A DNA stretch of 64,000 nucleotides from Rhizobium sp. Root708. GTDB lineage: Bacteria > Pseudomonadota > Alphaproteobacteria > Rhizobiales > Rhizobiaceae. The position numbers were made by a program, and so were the translations under genes. Of the stretch, positions 25,773-33,977 are shown in pieces; position 1 is the first letter of the stretch; every line of letters begins with the position of its first letter. Location: NCBI RefSeq assembly GCF_001429725.1, contig NZ_LMHV01000003.1, forward strand, positions 62,001 to 126,000. Direction: 5' to 3'. The notes under the pieces are model-generated. The model had not been told where the DNA came from. It saw nothing but the letters and a program-made list of their open reading frames with translations, and did no database searches.

Positions 25773-27070
25773 GCGGCCACCCTCGATCGAGCGGGCGGAA
25801 GCGTTTGCCTGAAGGCGGTGAGCACAAGCAGCAGGACCACAACGACATGAGTGAGCACTTCCGAGGCAGCGAGGCCGGGAAGATGAAACAGTGCTCCAAA
25901 CAGCGCCGTCGCGCCGAGGCCGACAGCCATCGCTGCATTGGCCGCGATCGCGACGGCCCGGTAGTCGCCTCGCGCCTGCGCGGTCTGTACCACGGTTTGC
26001 GACAGCGACCCCGACAATATCCCGATCGAAAAGAGCGCCAGCACATGGCAGGCCTGCGTAAGCGGCCCATCCAGCAAGAAGGTCCCGCATACGCCTGCAA
26101 CCAGCAACCCGGAGCTTAGGCCTAATGCCAGCACGGTCGCGGTGCGCTGCGTCCTGAATGCCGTAGCAACAGGCGTCTCGCTGTGCCTGACATCAACAAC
26201 CAACGCCGCGAAACTGGCACGCCGGCAGAATTCGAGCACCTGAGACGCCGCCACGGCGACCTGGCGGCCGTAGAGAAACAACCCCGTCACGGCAGGCCCC
26301 AGCACCAGCGCACAGATGACGATCTGGAACCGGAACGAAGCCTGCCCCGGCAGCATGGAAAACAGAACCGCTGCGCCCTCACGCGCCATGCTCCTCGATC
26401 GCTGCCGATCTCCAAGCGGAGCCGAGGGGAAAAGCCCGACACGATATAACACCGCCATCTGAGCAGTGACGCTGACGGCATAGCCAAACGATGCCGCGAA
26501 CCCGAGAAGCAGGCCATTGGATTGGCTCACGAACGCGTCCGAAAGGACAAGGGCGACAGCCGAAGCGACATAGGCAGGCATCGCGGTCAGCCCGCTTACG
26601 CCGCTGAGCTTGACGCCATCCAATATGCCGGTGGCATTGAAGGACCAGAACGCCAGGGCTGGCGCCGCTCCGAGCAGGTACCAGCGCGAAAACACGTCTC
26701 CCCAACTCCAGGCATAGACGGTGCAGACAATCGCAACGGCGACCACCGCACACAGCCTGACACCGCAGGCAGACCAATAGGACCGCCGAACTTCATCCCG
26801 CAGTTCGCCTTCCACGGCCAGCGAAATGCGCCGGGCAAGCACGACCGCCGTTCCCCAATCGACAACCATCAGCGCAAGGATAAGAAACGAGAAATGCGCC
26901 CCGAACTGCGCCAGCAGGTCGAGTGAGCCTCGCGTGACGAGCCAGCTCTGCGCGGCAAAGATCGACCCTTGCCCGAGAAAGAAGCTTGCGATGAGCAGGC
27001 CTGCATTCACAGACGCCGAGAGCGACGCACTCGTTCGCTCTGAATCCGAGCCTCGATGAGGCGCTGTCAT
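25769..27070 (-). CDS. Wzx-like polysaccharide flippase (MOP superfamily)
   Basis: The 433-residue protein has about twelve to fourteen membrane segments with the MOP-family pattern: the first span SVNAGLLIASFFLGQGSIFA, a following LAQFGAHFSFLILALMVVDW, and GLFLYGRQVAVAASQVLEFC in the middle. Wzx proteins move undecaprenyl-linked repeat units across the inner membrane. It overlaps the downstream Wzy-like gene and the upstream epimerase gene by 4 bp each, so the locus is tightly coupled. Substrate specificity cannot be read. Confidence 0.82.
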   Translation of the reverse strand: MTAPHRGSDSERTSASLSASVNAGLLIASFFLGQGSIFAAQSWLVTRGSLDLLAQFGAHFSFLILALMVVDWGTAVVLARRISLAVEGELRDEVRRSYWSACGVRLCAVVAVAIVCTVYAWSWGDVFSRWYLLGAAPALAFWSFNATGILDGVKLSGVSGLTAMPAYVASAVALVLSDAFVSQSNGLLLGFAASFGYAVSVTAQMAVLYRVGLFPSAPLGDRQRSRSMAREGAAVLFSMLPGQASFRFQIVICALVLGPAVTGLFLYGRQVAVAASQVLEFCRRASFAALVVDVRHSETPVATAFRTQRTATVLALGLSSGLLVAGVCGTFLLDGPLTQACHVLALFSIGILSGSLSQTVVQTAQARGDYRAVAIAANAAMAVGLGATALFGALFHLPGLAASEVLTHVVVVLLLVLTAFRQTLPPARSRVAA

Positions 27071-28035
27071 GCGGCATCCCGCATCAACTGCCGTTCGATC
27101 CAGTCATAGGTCTTCTCGAGCCCTGCCCTGAGACCCGCCGAAGGCCGCCAACCGATCTTTTCCTCGATCAGCCTGTTGTCCGAATTGCGTCCGCGTACGC
27201 CGGTCGGCCCGGGGATATGGCGTTTGTGCAGCCGCTTGCCGGCAATGTCGCAAACCATATCGACAAGCTGGTTAATGTTGACCATCTCGTCCGAGCCGAT
27301 ATTCAGCGGCCCCTCGAAACCCGAGCGCATGAAGCGGATCGACCCTTCGATGCATTCGTCGATGTAGAGGAACGAGCGCGTCTGCAGGCCATCCCCCCAT
27401 ATCTCGATCTCCCCGCCATCGCGCGCGGCAGCCACCTTTCTGCAGATGGCGGCCGGAGCCTTCTCCCTGCCGCCCTGCCAGGTTCCGAGCGGGCCGAAGA
27501 CGTTGTGGTAGCGCGCGATACGGCTGTGCATTCCGTAGTTTCTGCCATAGGCCAGGAACAGGCGCTCGGAGAACAGCTTCTCCCAGCCGTACTCGCTGTC
27601 GGGCGCTGCCGGATAGGCCGAAGCCTCGGTGCAATCGGGATTATCAGGGTCATCCTGATTATAGGCCGGATAGATGCAGGCCGACGATGAATAGAAAACG
27701 CGCCCGACGCGTTGCCTGAGACAGGCGCTCGCGATGTTGAGATTGATGATCGCCGAATTATACATGATGTCGGCGTCGTGATTGCCTGTGAAGATGTACC
27801 CGGCGCCGCCCATGTCGGCGGCCAGCTGGTAGACTTCATCGAATGCCCGATCTATCACACGCTCTGAGGTCGCCTGCTGCCGCAGATCGCCGACGATGAA
27901 TTCGTCGGCCCACGTTTCCGCATAGGCGGGATATTTCAGATCGACGCCGCGAACCCATAACCCTTGATCTTTCAGATGTCGAACGAGATGGCTGCCAATG
28001 AACCCACCGGCACCACAAACAAGCGCAGTCTTCAT
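27067..28035 (-). CDS. NAD-dependent sugar epimerase similar to GDP-mannose 3,5-epimerase
   Basis: The 322-residue extended SDR has the NAD-binding start LVCGAGGFIGSHLVRHLKDQ, catalytic YGWEKLFSER (YxxxK) and the segment DMGGAGYIFTGNHDADIMYN, which closely recalls the active-site region of GDP-mannose 3',5'-epimerase, including the conserved MGG. A GDP-L-galactose or GDP-L-gulose precursor for the polysaccharide is therefore plausible, with GDP-mannose supplied by the mannose genes at 33978-36864. Other NDP-hexose epimerases share parts of these motifs, so the exact product is inferred. It overlaps the Wzx-like gene by 4 bp. Confidence 0.85.
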   Translation of the reverse strand: MKTALVCGAGGFIGSHLVRHLKDQGLWVRGVDLKYPAYAETWADEFIVGDLRQQATSERVIDRAFDEVYQLAADMGGAGYIFTGNHDADIMYNSAIINLNIASACLRQRVGRVFYSSSACIYPAYNQDDPDNPDCTEASAYPAAPDSEYGWEKLFSERLFLAYGRNYGMHSRIARYHNVFGPLGTWQGGREKAPAAICRKVAAARDGGEIEIWGDGLQTRSFLYIDECIEGSIRFMRSGFEGPLNIGSDEMVNINQLVDMVCDIAGKRLHKRHIPGPTGVRGRNSDNRLIEEKIGWRPSAGLRAGLEKTYDWIERQLMRDAA

Positions 28036-28054
28036 CGCAAAACGCCCCCCAGCG

Positions 28055-29251
28055 CTAGATAGCCCTTAGTTCCTTCCAAGCGAGATTGTCGAAAATGTCC
28101 TCGAAGCGGTCCGTGATCCGGTCGATCGAGAACGCCCTCTCCGCATAGGCCCGGCCGTTGACGCCAAGCGCCTCGCGCAGACCCGCATCCTCGAAAAGCC
28201 TCTGCATGTTGCTGATGAACCCGGTCTCGTTACCTGGGTCGGCGACCAAGCCCGCATTCTCGCGCTCGATGATGCGACGCGCCAGATTGCCTCGCGGAAT
28301 GGATCCGAGAACCGGACGCCCGCTGCAGAAATAGGTCAGCACCTTCGAAGGCACGGAGAACAGGCCGGCTTCCTCCTCGATCATGGCGATCAGAATATCC
28401 GCACTAGAGAGAACACCAGGGAGATCCGCGAACGAAACCCACGGATGGACGTTCAGGTTGGGAACACGCTCAGCATGGGCGCGCAAGGCCGAGGCCGCAG
28501 TTCCCTCCGAGAAGATATCGAGCGTGATCGGCAGCGCCTTCGCAGCCGCAAGGAGCAGCCCGGGATTGTGCTTGTAGCCAAGCGTGCCCGCGTAGACCGC
28601 CCGTACTTCGCCCGCGCAGCGCTTCGGCTCGTCACCGATCGTACGCACATCCATCTCCGCCAGCGGCGCCCAATTCTCGATCACCGATATCGGCGGCGAA
28701 ACACCCCTACCGGCCAGCATCGGCACGAAATCTTCCGAAATGGCGATCACATGGTCGCTCTCCCGCAGCAGCCCGTATTCCAGCCGCCGATAGCGCCTCG
28801 CGACCGCCTCCCCGATCAGTGGAAACTTCTTCGGCAGAAGCCGGCTGATCGCTTCGCTGTAGATATCCTGAAGCCAGAAGATGAAATGCGCACCGGCGAC
28901 GCGCGCCGCCTTCTGTATCACCGCTTGCGTATCCAGCGGCGCGTTCGACGACAGCACGATGTCGGGCCTGAAGTGGCGGATTTCTTCCGCCACCAGCCGA
29001 CCGAACTCTATTTCCTGCGATCGTCGCTTGAAGAAGCTGTCTTTTCGAAAAGGCCGATCGAGCGAGAGGCCGACGATCTCGATGTTATCGGGAGCATCCG
29101 CGCTGGGCTTCAGGTCGCCTTTCGGCGTCTGGAAGCTGGCAGAATGAACGTGCCTGATATCGTACCCTCGTTTTGCGAGGCAGCGGGAAAGCTGAACCTG
29201 AAACGGATGTCCCGAGTAGTCATGAACAAGTATGCGCTTCGCCACGGCCAT
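28055..29251 (-). CDS. Family 4 glycosyltransferase (WcaI-like)
   Basis: The 398-residue GT-B protein has an N-terminal Rossmann half starting ILVHDYSGHPFQVQLSRCLA and a C-terminal donor-binding half with VYAGTLGYKHNPGLLLAAAK, NLNVHPWVSFADLPGVLSSA and the PSKVLTYFCSGRPVLGSIPR motif, where the usual acidic EX7E element begins. It would transfer one sugar to a lipid-linked intermediate. It is the only glycosyltransferase in the cluster, so the remaining transferases must be encoded elsewhere. It lies 19 bp upstream of the epimerase gene, with a 214-bp gap to the kinase gene. Confidence 0.88.
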   Translation of the reverse strand: MAVAKRILVHDYSGHPFQVQLSRCLAKRGYDIRHVHSASFQTPKGDLKPSADAPDNIEIVGLSLDRPFRKDSFFKRRSQEIEFGRLVAEEIRHFRPDIVLSSNAPLDTQAVIQKAARVAGAHFIFWLQDIYSEAISRLLPKKFPLIGEAVARRYRRLEYGLLRESDHVIAISEDFVPMLAGRGVSPPISVIENWAPLAEMDVRTIGDEPKRCAGEVRAVYAGTLGYKHNPGLLLAAAKALPITLDIFSEGTAASALRAHAERVPNLNVHPWVSFADLPGVLSSADILIAMIEEEAGLFSVPSKVLTYFCSGRPVLGSIPRGNLARRIIERENAGLVADPGNETGFISNMQRLFEDAGLREALGVNGRAYAERAFSIDRITDRFEDIFDNLAWKELRAI

Positions 29252-29465
29252 GCGATCTCTCGCGAAAACAAGTAAAAACGGATCCCTTGAAATTCCTCAG
29301 ACAACAAACCGGGTGCTTCCAGCTGCCGCAACAGCTAGATCATCGGTTGTATTTATGAATTGACTAAACCTCTACGCAAACAACCTGCTTGTCAATACTT
29401 ACGCGATGGTTGCAAAAAAGATTGCATGCTGCGGACTATTTTACCGTTGCCACATCCCGCGGAAG

Positions 29466-31268
29466 CTATCGTGCAAGGAAGCCGAACAGCTTGCGCCGGT
29501 CCTGACCGTTCAGGATGGCGACGACGGCCGCACCATCGCGAACATTCTCTTTCAGCGCCGCAACCGCCCTACGTGCCGCACTCTGGGGCGTGCTGGCCCA
29601 ACGAACGACAAACAGCACGGCGTCGCTCAGGCGCGCGAGGTAGAGCGCATCCACAGCCGACTCGACCGGCGGCGTGTCGATCACGATATAATCGAAATGC
29701 CGACGGGCGCGGCCAAGCAGCGTCCGGATGGTCGACCCCATCAGCAGGTCATCGGTCGGAAACTCCGCCGGTCGCGCGCCGATGATGACCGAGAGGTTGG
29801 TCGACTGATCGGTCAGGACCATGTTGGCAAGACCCGGATCCGGCTCCCCGCGCAGAAGATCGATGAAGGCGGAAGTTGGCTCGCGATCGACGTGCTTATG
29901 GATGCTCGGCTTGCGCAGATCGCAGTCGATCAGCAGGGTTCGTTTTCCGGCCAGTGCATAGGTTCGCGCCACCGAAGCGGCAAGCGTCGACTTGCCATCG
30001 CCGTACTGTGCGGACGAAACCATCAGCACCATGCACTCCTGCTGCCGATCGTCTCCGAAGGTCAAGGCTCTCGTCCGTGTCTGCTCGATCGACACGCGAA
30101 TTCGTCGGATGGATTCGGAAAACACTGATAGCGGAGAGGCAATGATGATATCGGAGAGCCCCCGCCCATGCGGTCGCTCGAGTTCGCTTCCCTGCTCGTG
30201 CGGAACGACGGAGGCCAGCGGCAGGCCGAGAACCGCGTTCACCTGGTCATCGGCGGTGAAGCCGCCGACTACGAATTCCCTGAGCAGGCCCGCGCCGATG
30301 CCTGCAGCAAGCGCCACCAATGCCATGACCGAGAGAATGAGCGGCACCTTCGGATAGGATGGCTCGATCGGCAGAAGCGCGGGCGAAACGACCCGGCTGT
30401 CGGCAAGCTGCAGGCTTACCTGTGTCTCGAAATCCTGCAATCGCGTCAGCAGCGTCTGATACTGGTTTCTGGCGATTTCGGCGGATTGCTGAAGACTGTA
30501 GAATTGCGTGACGACATCGGGCGCGACGCGCGGCCCGGCATCATCGTTGGCGATGCCCGTCATTCTCAGCACGGCGCCTGCGTCCGCCGATGCCCCGGCG
30601 AGACTGCCATGGGCCGTGGAAAAGGCTTCCAGCTTCGTTTCGTATTCAGAAAGCAGCTGACGCGCTTCGGTCACCCGATGCTGCAGGCTGTTGCGTGCCG
30701 CGATCGTGCCGGCGACCTTCGCCTCGACCTGCTTCTTCATGTAGACGTCGGTGACCAGATTGGCGAGCCGCGCCGCCTTGGCAGGGTCCTCGGAGGTAAC
30801 GGAAACGCCGATGAGGTAGGTCAGTCCCTCGCGCCTCACTCTCACCGCTTGCCTGAAGGCATCAAGAACCCTGCCTTCCATGTGAGGCCCGTCTTCCGCG
30901 ACGTTCTGCCTGACGCCCAGCCAGCGTAACAGCCGACCGCCGAGATGAGTATCAGGTTGAAACTCCGCATCGTCGACGAGCCCGCCGCCGCGAACCGCAT
31001 CGAGCAGAACCGCATCGGATTGGATAATCCGAACCTCGCCCTCGACGCGGGAATTGTCGGTAACGCCACTTGCAGCATCGGCATCCGGATCAAGCAAGTT
31101 CTTCGAGCTTGTATCGACGAGCAAAAGCGCCTGCGCGCTATAATGTGGGGTCAACGAGAAGGTAACGACGACGGCGCTCAAGAATATCACGGCGGCCGTC
31201 GCAAGAATTGCGCGTGTCTGGCGGCGTATTATGCCGGGCAGCATTCGGAGGTCGGCAATTTCGTTCAT
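29466..31268 (-). CDS. Wzz-type polysaccharide co-polymerase with BY-kinase domain
   Basis: The 600-residue protein joins a Wzz domain (span 1 about residues 23-43, span 2 about 310-330 preceded by the Pro-rich PSYPKVPL) to a cytoplasmic tyrosine-kinase domain with Walker A QYGDGKST, Walker A' LLIDCDLRKPS and Walker B YIVIDTPP. It controls polymer length and export. The tail ends RRKLFGFLAR with no tyrosine cluster, so autophosphorylation of the classical type may be missing. ATG 31268 was preferred over an upstream TTG at 31289. It is the first gene of the cluster; its promoter lies in the 163-bp gap to the right. Confidence 0.9.
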   Translation of the reverse strand: MNEIADLRMLPGIIRRQTRAILATAAVIFLSAVVVTFSLTPHYSAQALLLVDTSSKNLLDPDADAASGVTDNSRVEGEVRIIQSDAVLLDAVRGGGLVDDAEFQPDTHLGGRLLRWLGVRQNVAEDGPHMEGRVLDAFRQAVRVRREGLTYLIGVSVTSEDPAKAARLANLVTDVYMKKQVEAKVAGTIAARNSLQHRVTEARQLLSEYETKLEAFSTAHGSLAGASADAGAVLRMTGIANDDAGPRVAPDVVTQFYSLQQSAEIARNQYQTLLTRLQDFETQVSLQLADSRVVSPALLPIEPSYPKVPLILSVMALVALAAGIGAGLLREFVVGGFTADDQVNAVLGLPLASVVPHEQGSELERPHGRGLSDIIIASPLSVFSESIRRIRVSIEQTRTRALTFGDDRQQECMVLMVSSAQYGDGKSTLAASVARTYALAGKRTLLIDCDLRKPSIHKHVDREPTSAFIDLLRGEPDPGLANMVLTDQSTNLSVIIGARPAEFPTDDLLMGSTIRTLLGRARRHFDYIVIDTPPVESAVDALYLARLSDAVLFVVRWASTPQSAARRAVAALKENVRDGAAVVAILNGQDRRKLFGFLAR

Positions 31269-31387
31269 ACGATGCAAACCCGCCAGCAAAACCCATGGTC
31301 ACACCGACAAGTAAATACCATAAATAATTGAAATAACAACCAGCGATATACTATGAATAGAAATTCGCCTCGATGACATCGCTTCAG

Positions 31388-31424
31388 CAAAAGATGACCA
31401 GTCTCGCTGCCGAGACTGGTCATC
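31388..31424 (-). terminator. Terminator of the mhqD-like gene
   Basis: Read leftwards, GATGACCAGTCTCG, loop GCAG, CGAGACTGGTCATC followed by TTTT. The perfect 14-bp stem occupies 31393-31406 and 31411-31424, 8 bp after the stop. Confidence 0.85.
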
Positions 31425-31431
31425 CCTCTCA

Positions 31432-32040
31432 CTAAAGATATGCCTGAAAAAGACTGCGAACCGCGTCCACTTCGTTTGGGCGGATTTCATGCCCGCCCGC
31501 ATGCCAATCCGTCACGACGGAGGCTTTCTGCGCTTCGAAATAGTCGGCGAGAGCCTCGGTCACGGCCTTCGGGCTGATCGGATCGCGCTCGCCGGCGGTG
31601 ATGAGTATCTTGCGGCCGGCAAGCGCCTCGTTTGCCTTCGGCATGAACGGAATGAGCGGATGCATAAGAGCGGATGCATCGAACAATCCCTTCTCGATCA
31701 GCACGTTGGCAAGAATGTTCGCGCCATTCGAGAATCCGAGGCCGAGAATGGCGGAGGCATCGTGCTCGCGTGCAAGGCCGGTCACGAAGTCCGACAGCTT
31801 CTCCGTCGCGCGTGCCAGATCCGCCATGTCGTAGACGCCCTCTCCGGTTCGCTTGAAGAAGCGGGCGGCACCGAATTCGGAGACGTCTCCACGCGGCGAG
31901 ACGATCGTCGCATCGGGCAGCAACTGGCGCGCGAAATCGAAGAACTGATTTTCGTCGCCACCGGTGCCGTGCAGGGTGAAAACGATAGGCTTTCCGCGTG
32001 CACCGGCATGCAGCCGGTGCACATAACTATTGGCGTTCAT
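31432..32040 (-). CDS. Alpha/beta hydrolase of the carboxylesterase type (MhqD-like)
   Basis: The 202-residue serine hydrolase has HGTGGDENQF (oxyanion region), nucleophile S104 in LGFSNGAN, D153 in AGERDP and H184 in AGGHEI, so the triad is complete. Size and sequence fit the phospholipase/carboxylesterase family that includes Bacillus MhqD, a hydrolase induced by quinones. Directly upstream, 10 bp away on the same strand, is an MhqO-like ring-cleaving dioxygenase, the same pairing as in the mhq operons. Protection from hydroquinones or other catechol-like electrophiles is inferred from that pairing. Confidence 0.87.
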   Translation of the reverse strand: MNANSYVHRLHAGARGKPIVFTLHGTGGDENQFFDFARQLLPDATIVSPRGDVSEFGAARFFKRTGEGVYDMADLARATEKLSDFVTGLAREHDASAILGLGFSNGANILANVLIEKGLFDASALMHPLIPFMPKANEALAGRKILITAGERDPISPKAVTEALADYFEAQKASVVTDWHAGGHEIRPNEVDAVRSLFQAYL

Positions 32041-32050
32041 ATTTTGCTCC

Positions 32051-32983
32051 TTAGCCTTCGAGCGGCTGCAGATGTTGTTCGATCAGGCCACGCAGGTGCT
32101 GATGCTGCTGCGGCAGCTTCAGGGCTTCGCCGAGATGCGCCGTATCCTCGTCGCGATCGAAACCGGGCTCGTTGGTGGCGATTTCAAACAGCACGCCGCC
32201 CGGCGTGCGGAAGTAGATCGCCCAGAAATAGTCACGGTCGATGACAGGCGTAACCTGATAGCCGGTGTCCATCAGAGCCTTGCGCACCTCGAGCTGCTTC
32301 TCGCGGTTTTCGACCGAGAAGGCGACGTGGTGGACAGAGCCCGCGCCCGGGAGCGCACGCGAGATGTTCGGCATCGTTTCAAGGTCGACCAGATGTGCGC
32401 CGTTGCCGCCGGGGATCGTCAGGCGCTTGACGCCATCGCGCTCTTCCTGGAGCTCGTAGCCCATGAACTTCAAGAGCTCGCTGGTTGCGCCATCGTCGCG
32501 CAACCGCATGGCGACCGAATGGAAGCCGCGAATTGCGTGATCCTCGCGGATCCCGCCATGTGTCCACGGCGCGCGCGCATCGTCCTTGACCTCGACCAGC
32601 GCAAAGCCGTCGCCATCCGGGCCGGCGAAATTGAGCCGCTTTTCACCGAAGCTTTCCTCGGCCTTCAGGCCGCCGACGTTCAGCTTGGAGAGACGATCGC
32701 TCCAATAGCCGATCGAGCCCTGCGGAATGGAATACACGGTCGTACCGACCTCACCGGTGCCCGGTCGGCCTTGCGCCATCTTCGGGAACGGAAAATACGT
32801 CATGATCGTGCCGGGGGCGCCGGTCTCGTCGCCGTAGTAGAGGTGGTAGACATCGGGCGCATCGAAGTTCACCGTCTTCTTTACGCGGCGCAGCCCAAGC
32901 GTGTTCGTGAAGAACAGGTTGTTGGTCCGGGCGTCTTCCGCCATCGACGTAACGTGATGCAAGCCTTTGATTTGATCCAACAT
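32051..32983 (-). CDS. VOC-family ring-cleaving dioxygenase (MhqO-like)
   Basis: The 310-residue protein consists of two vicinal-oxygen-chelate modules: the first opens with IKGLHHVTSMAEDARTNNLF (metal His at residue 9 or 10), the second around RGFHSVAMRLRDDG and VHHVAFSV, ending in FRTPGGVLFEIATNEPGFDR, which supplies the glutamate ligand. The family cleaves aromatic or quinone compounds with Fe(II). The strong resemblance to MhqO/MhqA-type proteins and the adjacent MhqD-like hydrolase suggest a quinone detoxification operon. No MarR-type MhqR regulator is adjacent. Confidence 0.88.
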   Translation of the reverse strand: MLDQIKGLHHVTSMAEDARTNNLFFTNTLGLRRVKKTVNFDAPDVYHLYYGDETGAPGTIMTYFPFPKMAQGRPGTGEVGTTVYSIPQGSIGYWSDRLSKLNVGGLKAEESFGEKRLNFAGPDGDGFALVEVKDDARAPWTHGGIREDHAIRGFHSVAMRLRDDGATSELLKFMGYELQEERDGVKRLTIPGGNGAHLVDLETMPNISRALPGAGSVHHVAFSVENREKQLEVRKALMDTGYQVTPVIDRDYFWAIYFRTPGGVLFEIATNEPGFDRDEDTAHLGEALKLPQQHQHLRGLIEQHLQPLEG

Positions 32984-33121
32984 TTGAGACCCCTTTCTGG
33001 CCCGCCGTGCGGGCTTTCGATGGGTGATAGATGGCCCCTAAACGTGCCCGGGCATAGCCCTGCCAGTCGGAACGCATTGTCTCCTATTTGTGAACGATAA
33101 AAGCACTTCGTTCAGAATGAG

Positions 33122-33823
33122 CTACATTGCTTCAGGGTCTGCCGGCAGGGTCCAGTCGATTGGCGCACGGCCATGCGCTTCGAGATATGCATTTGCCTTG
33201 GAGAAATGCCGGCTGCCGAAGAAGCCGTTATGCGCGGAGAGCGGTGACGGGTGGACGCTCTTCAGCACCAGATGCCGCGATGTATCGACGAAAGCGGCCT
33301 TCCGCTGCGCATAAGAGCCCCAGAGCATGAACACGACGGCGTCGCAATCATCGTTGACCTTGCGGATGACCGCATCCGTGAACTTCTCCCAGCCTTGCCC
33401 CTGATGGGAAGCCGCCCTGGATTCCTCGACAGTCAGAACGCTGTTGAGCAGGAGTACGCCCTGCCGTGCCCAGTGCTCCAGAAAGCCGTGTTTGGCCGGC
33501 GGGATGCCGAGATCGGTCTGCAGCTCCTTGTAGATGTTGACGAGCGACGGTGGAATTCGAACGCCGGGACGCACGCTGAAACAAAGCCCATGCGCCTGCC
33601 CGAAGCCGTGATAGGGATCCTGCCCCAGGATCACGACCTTGACATTGGCAAGCGGAGTGAGATCCAGCGCCCGGAAATACTCCGAACCCCTAGGGAATAT
33701 CCGTTTCCCGTCCTCGCGCTGCGCCAGCAGAAAAGCCTTCAGTTGCAGCATGTAGGAGCTGTCGAATTCGGTGGCCAGCGCTGCTTTCCAGCTGTCCTCG
33801 AGCGCGATCGTCTGTTCAGCCAT
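33122..33823 (-). CDS. ung: Uracil-DNA glycosylase, family 1
   Basis: Base-excision repair enzyme that removes uracil from DNA. The 233-residue protein has the water-activating motif GQDPYHG with D69, [11 protein letters not shown], and the leucine intercalation motif HPSPLSA, all in order. ATG 33823 was chosen because the family begins near [12 protein letters not shown]; an in-frame codon at 33844 would add seven basic residues with no support. Stand-alone gene, divergent from the phosphomannomutase. Confidence 0.96.
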   Translation of the reverse strand: MAEQTIALEDSWKAALATEFDSSYMLQLKAFLLAQREDGKRIFPRGSEYFRALDLTPLANVKVVILGQDPYHGFGQAHGLCFSVRPGVRIPPSLVNIYKELQTDLGIPPAKHGFLEHWARQGVLLLNSVLTVEESRAASHQGQGWEKFTDAVIRKVNDDCDAVVFMLWGSYAQRKAAFVDTSRHLVLKSVHPSPLSAHNGFFGSRHFSKANAYLEAHGRAPIDWTLPADPEAM

Positions 33824-33977
33824 GAAATGTCTCCGCCGCTGCAAAACGCTTTCGACTTGCCTCGAAAACGGAATTCGCAGACATTTTATTCGTCGTCGGT
33901 CGTCAAAATTTACGAACTATACGTAGTTTGTTTCGAAAAGACCGGTAAACTCAACCGCATCCGAGGGCTTATTCAAT

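Noticed and set aside
25773..26090. N-terminal extension of the Wzy-like protein
   Set aside because: Arg/Cys-rich antisense-like residues within the flippase gene; the ATGA overlap at 25769-25772 is the natural start.
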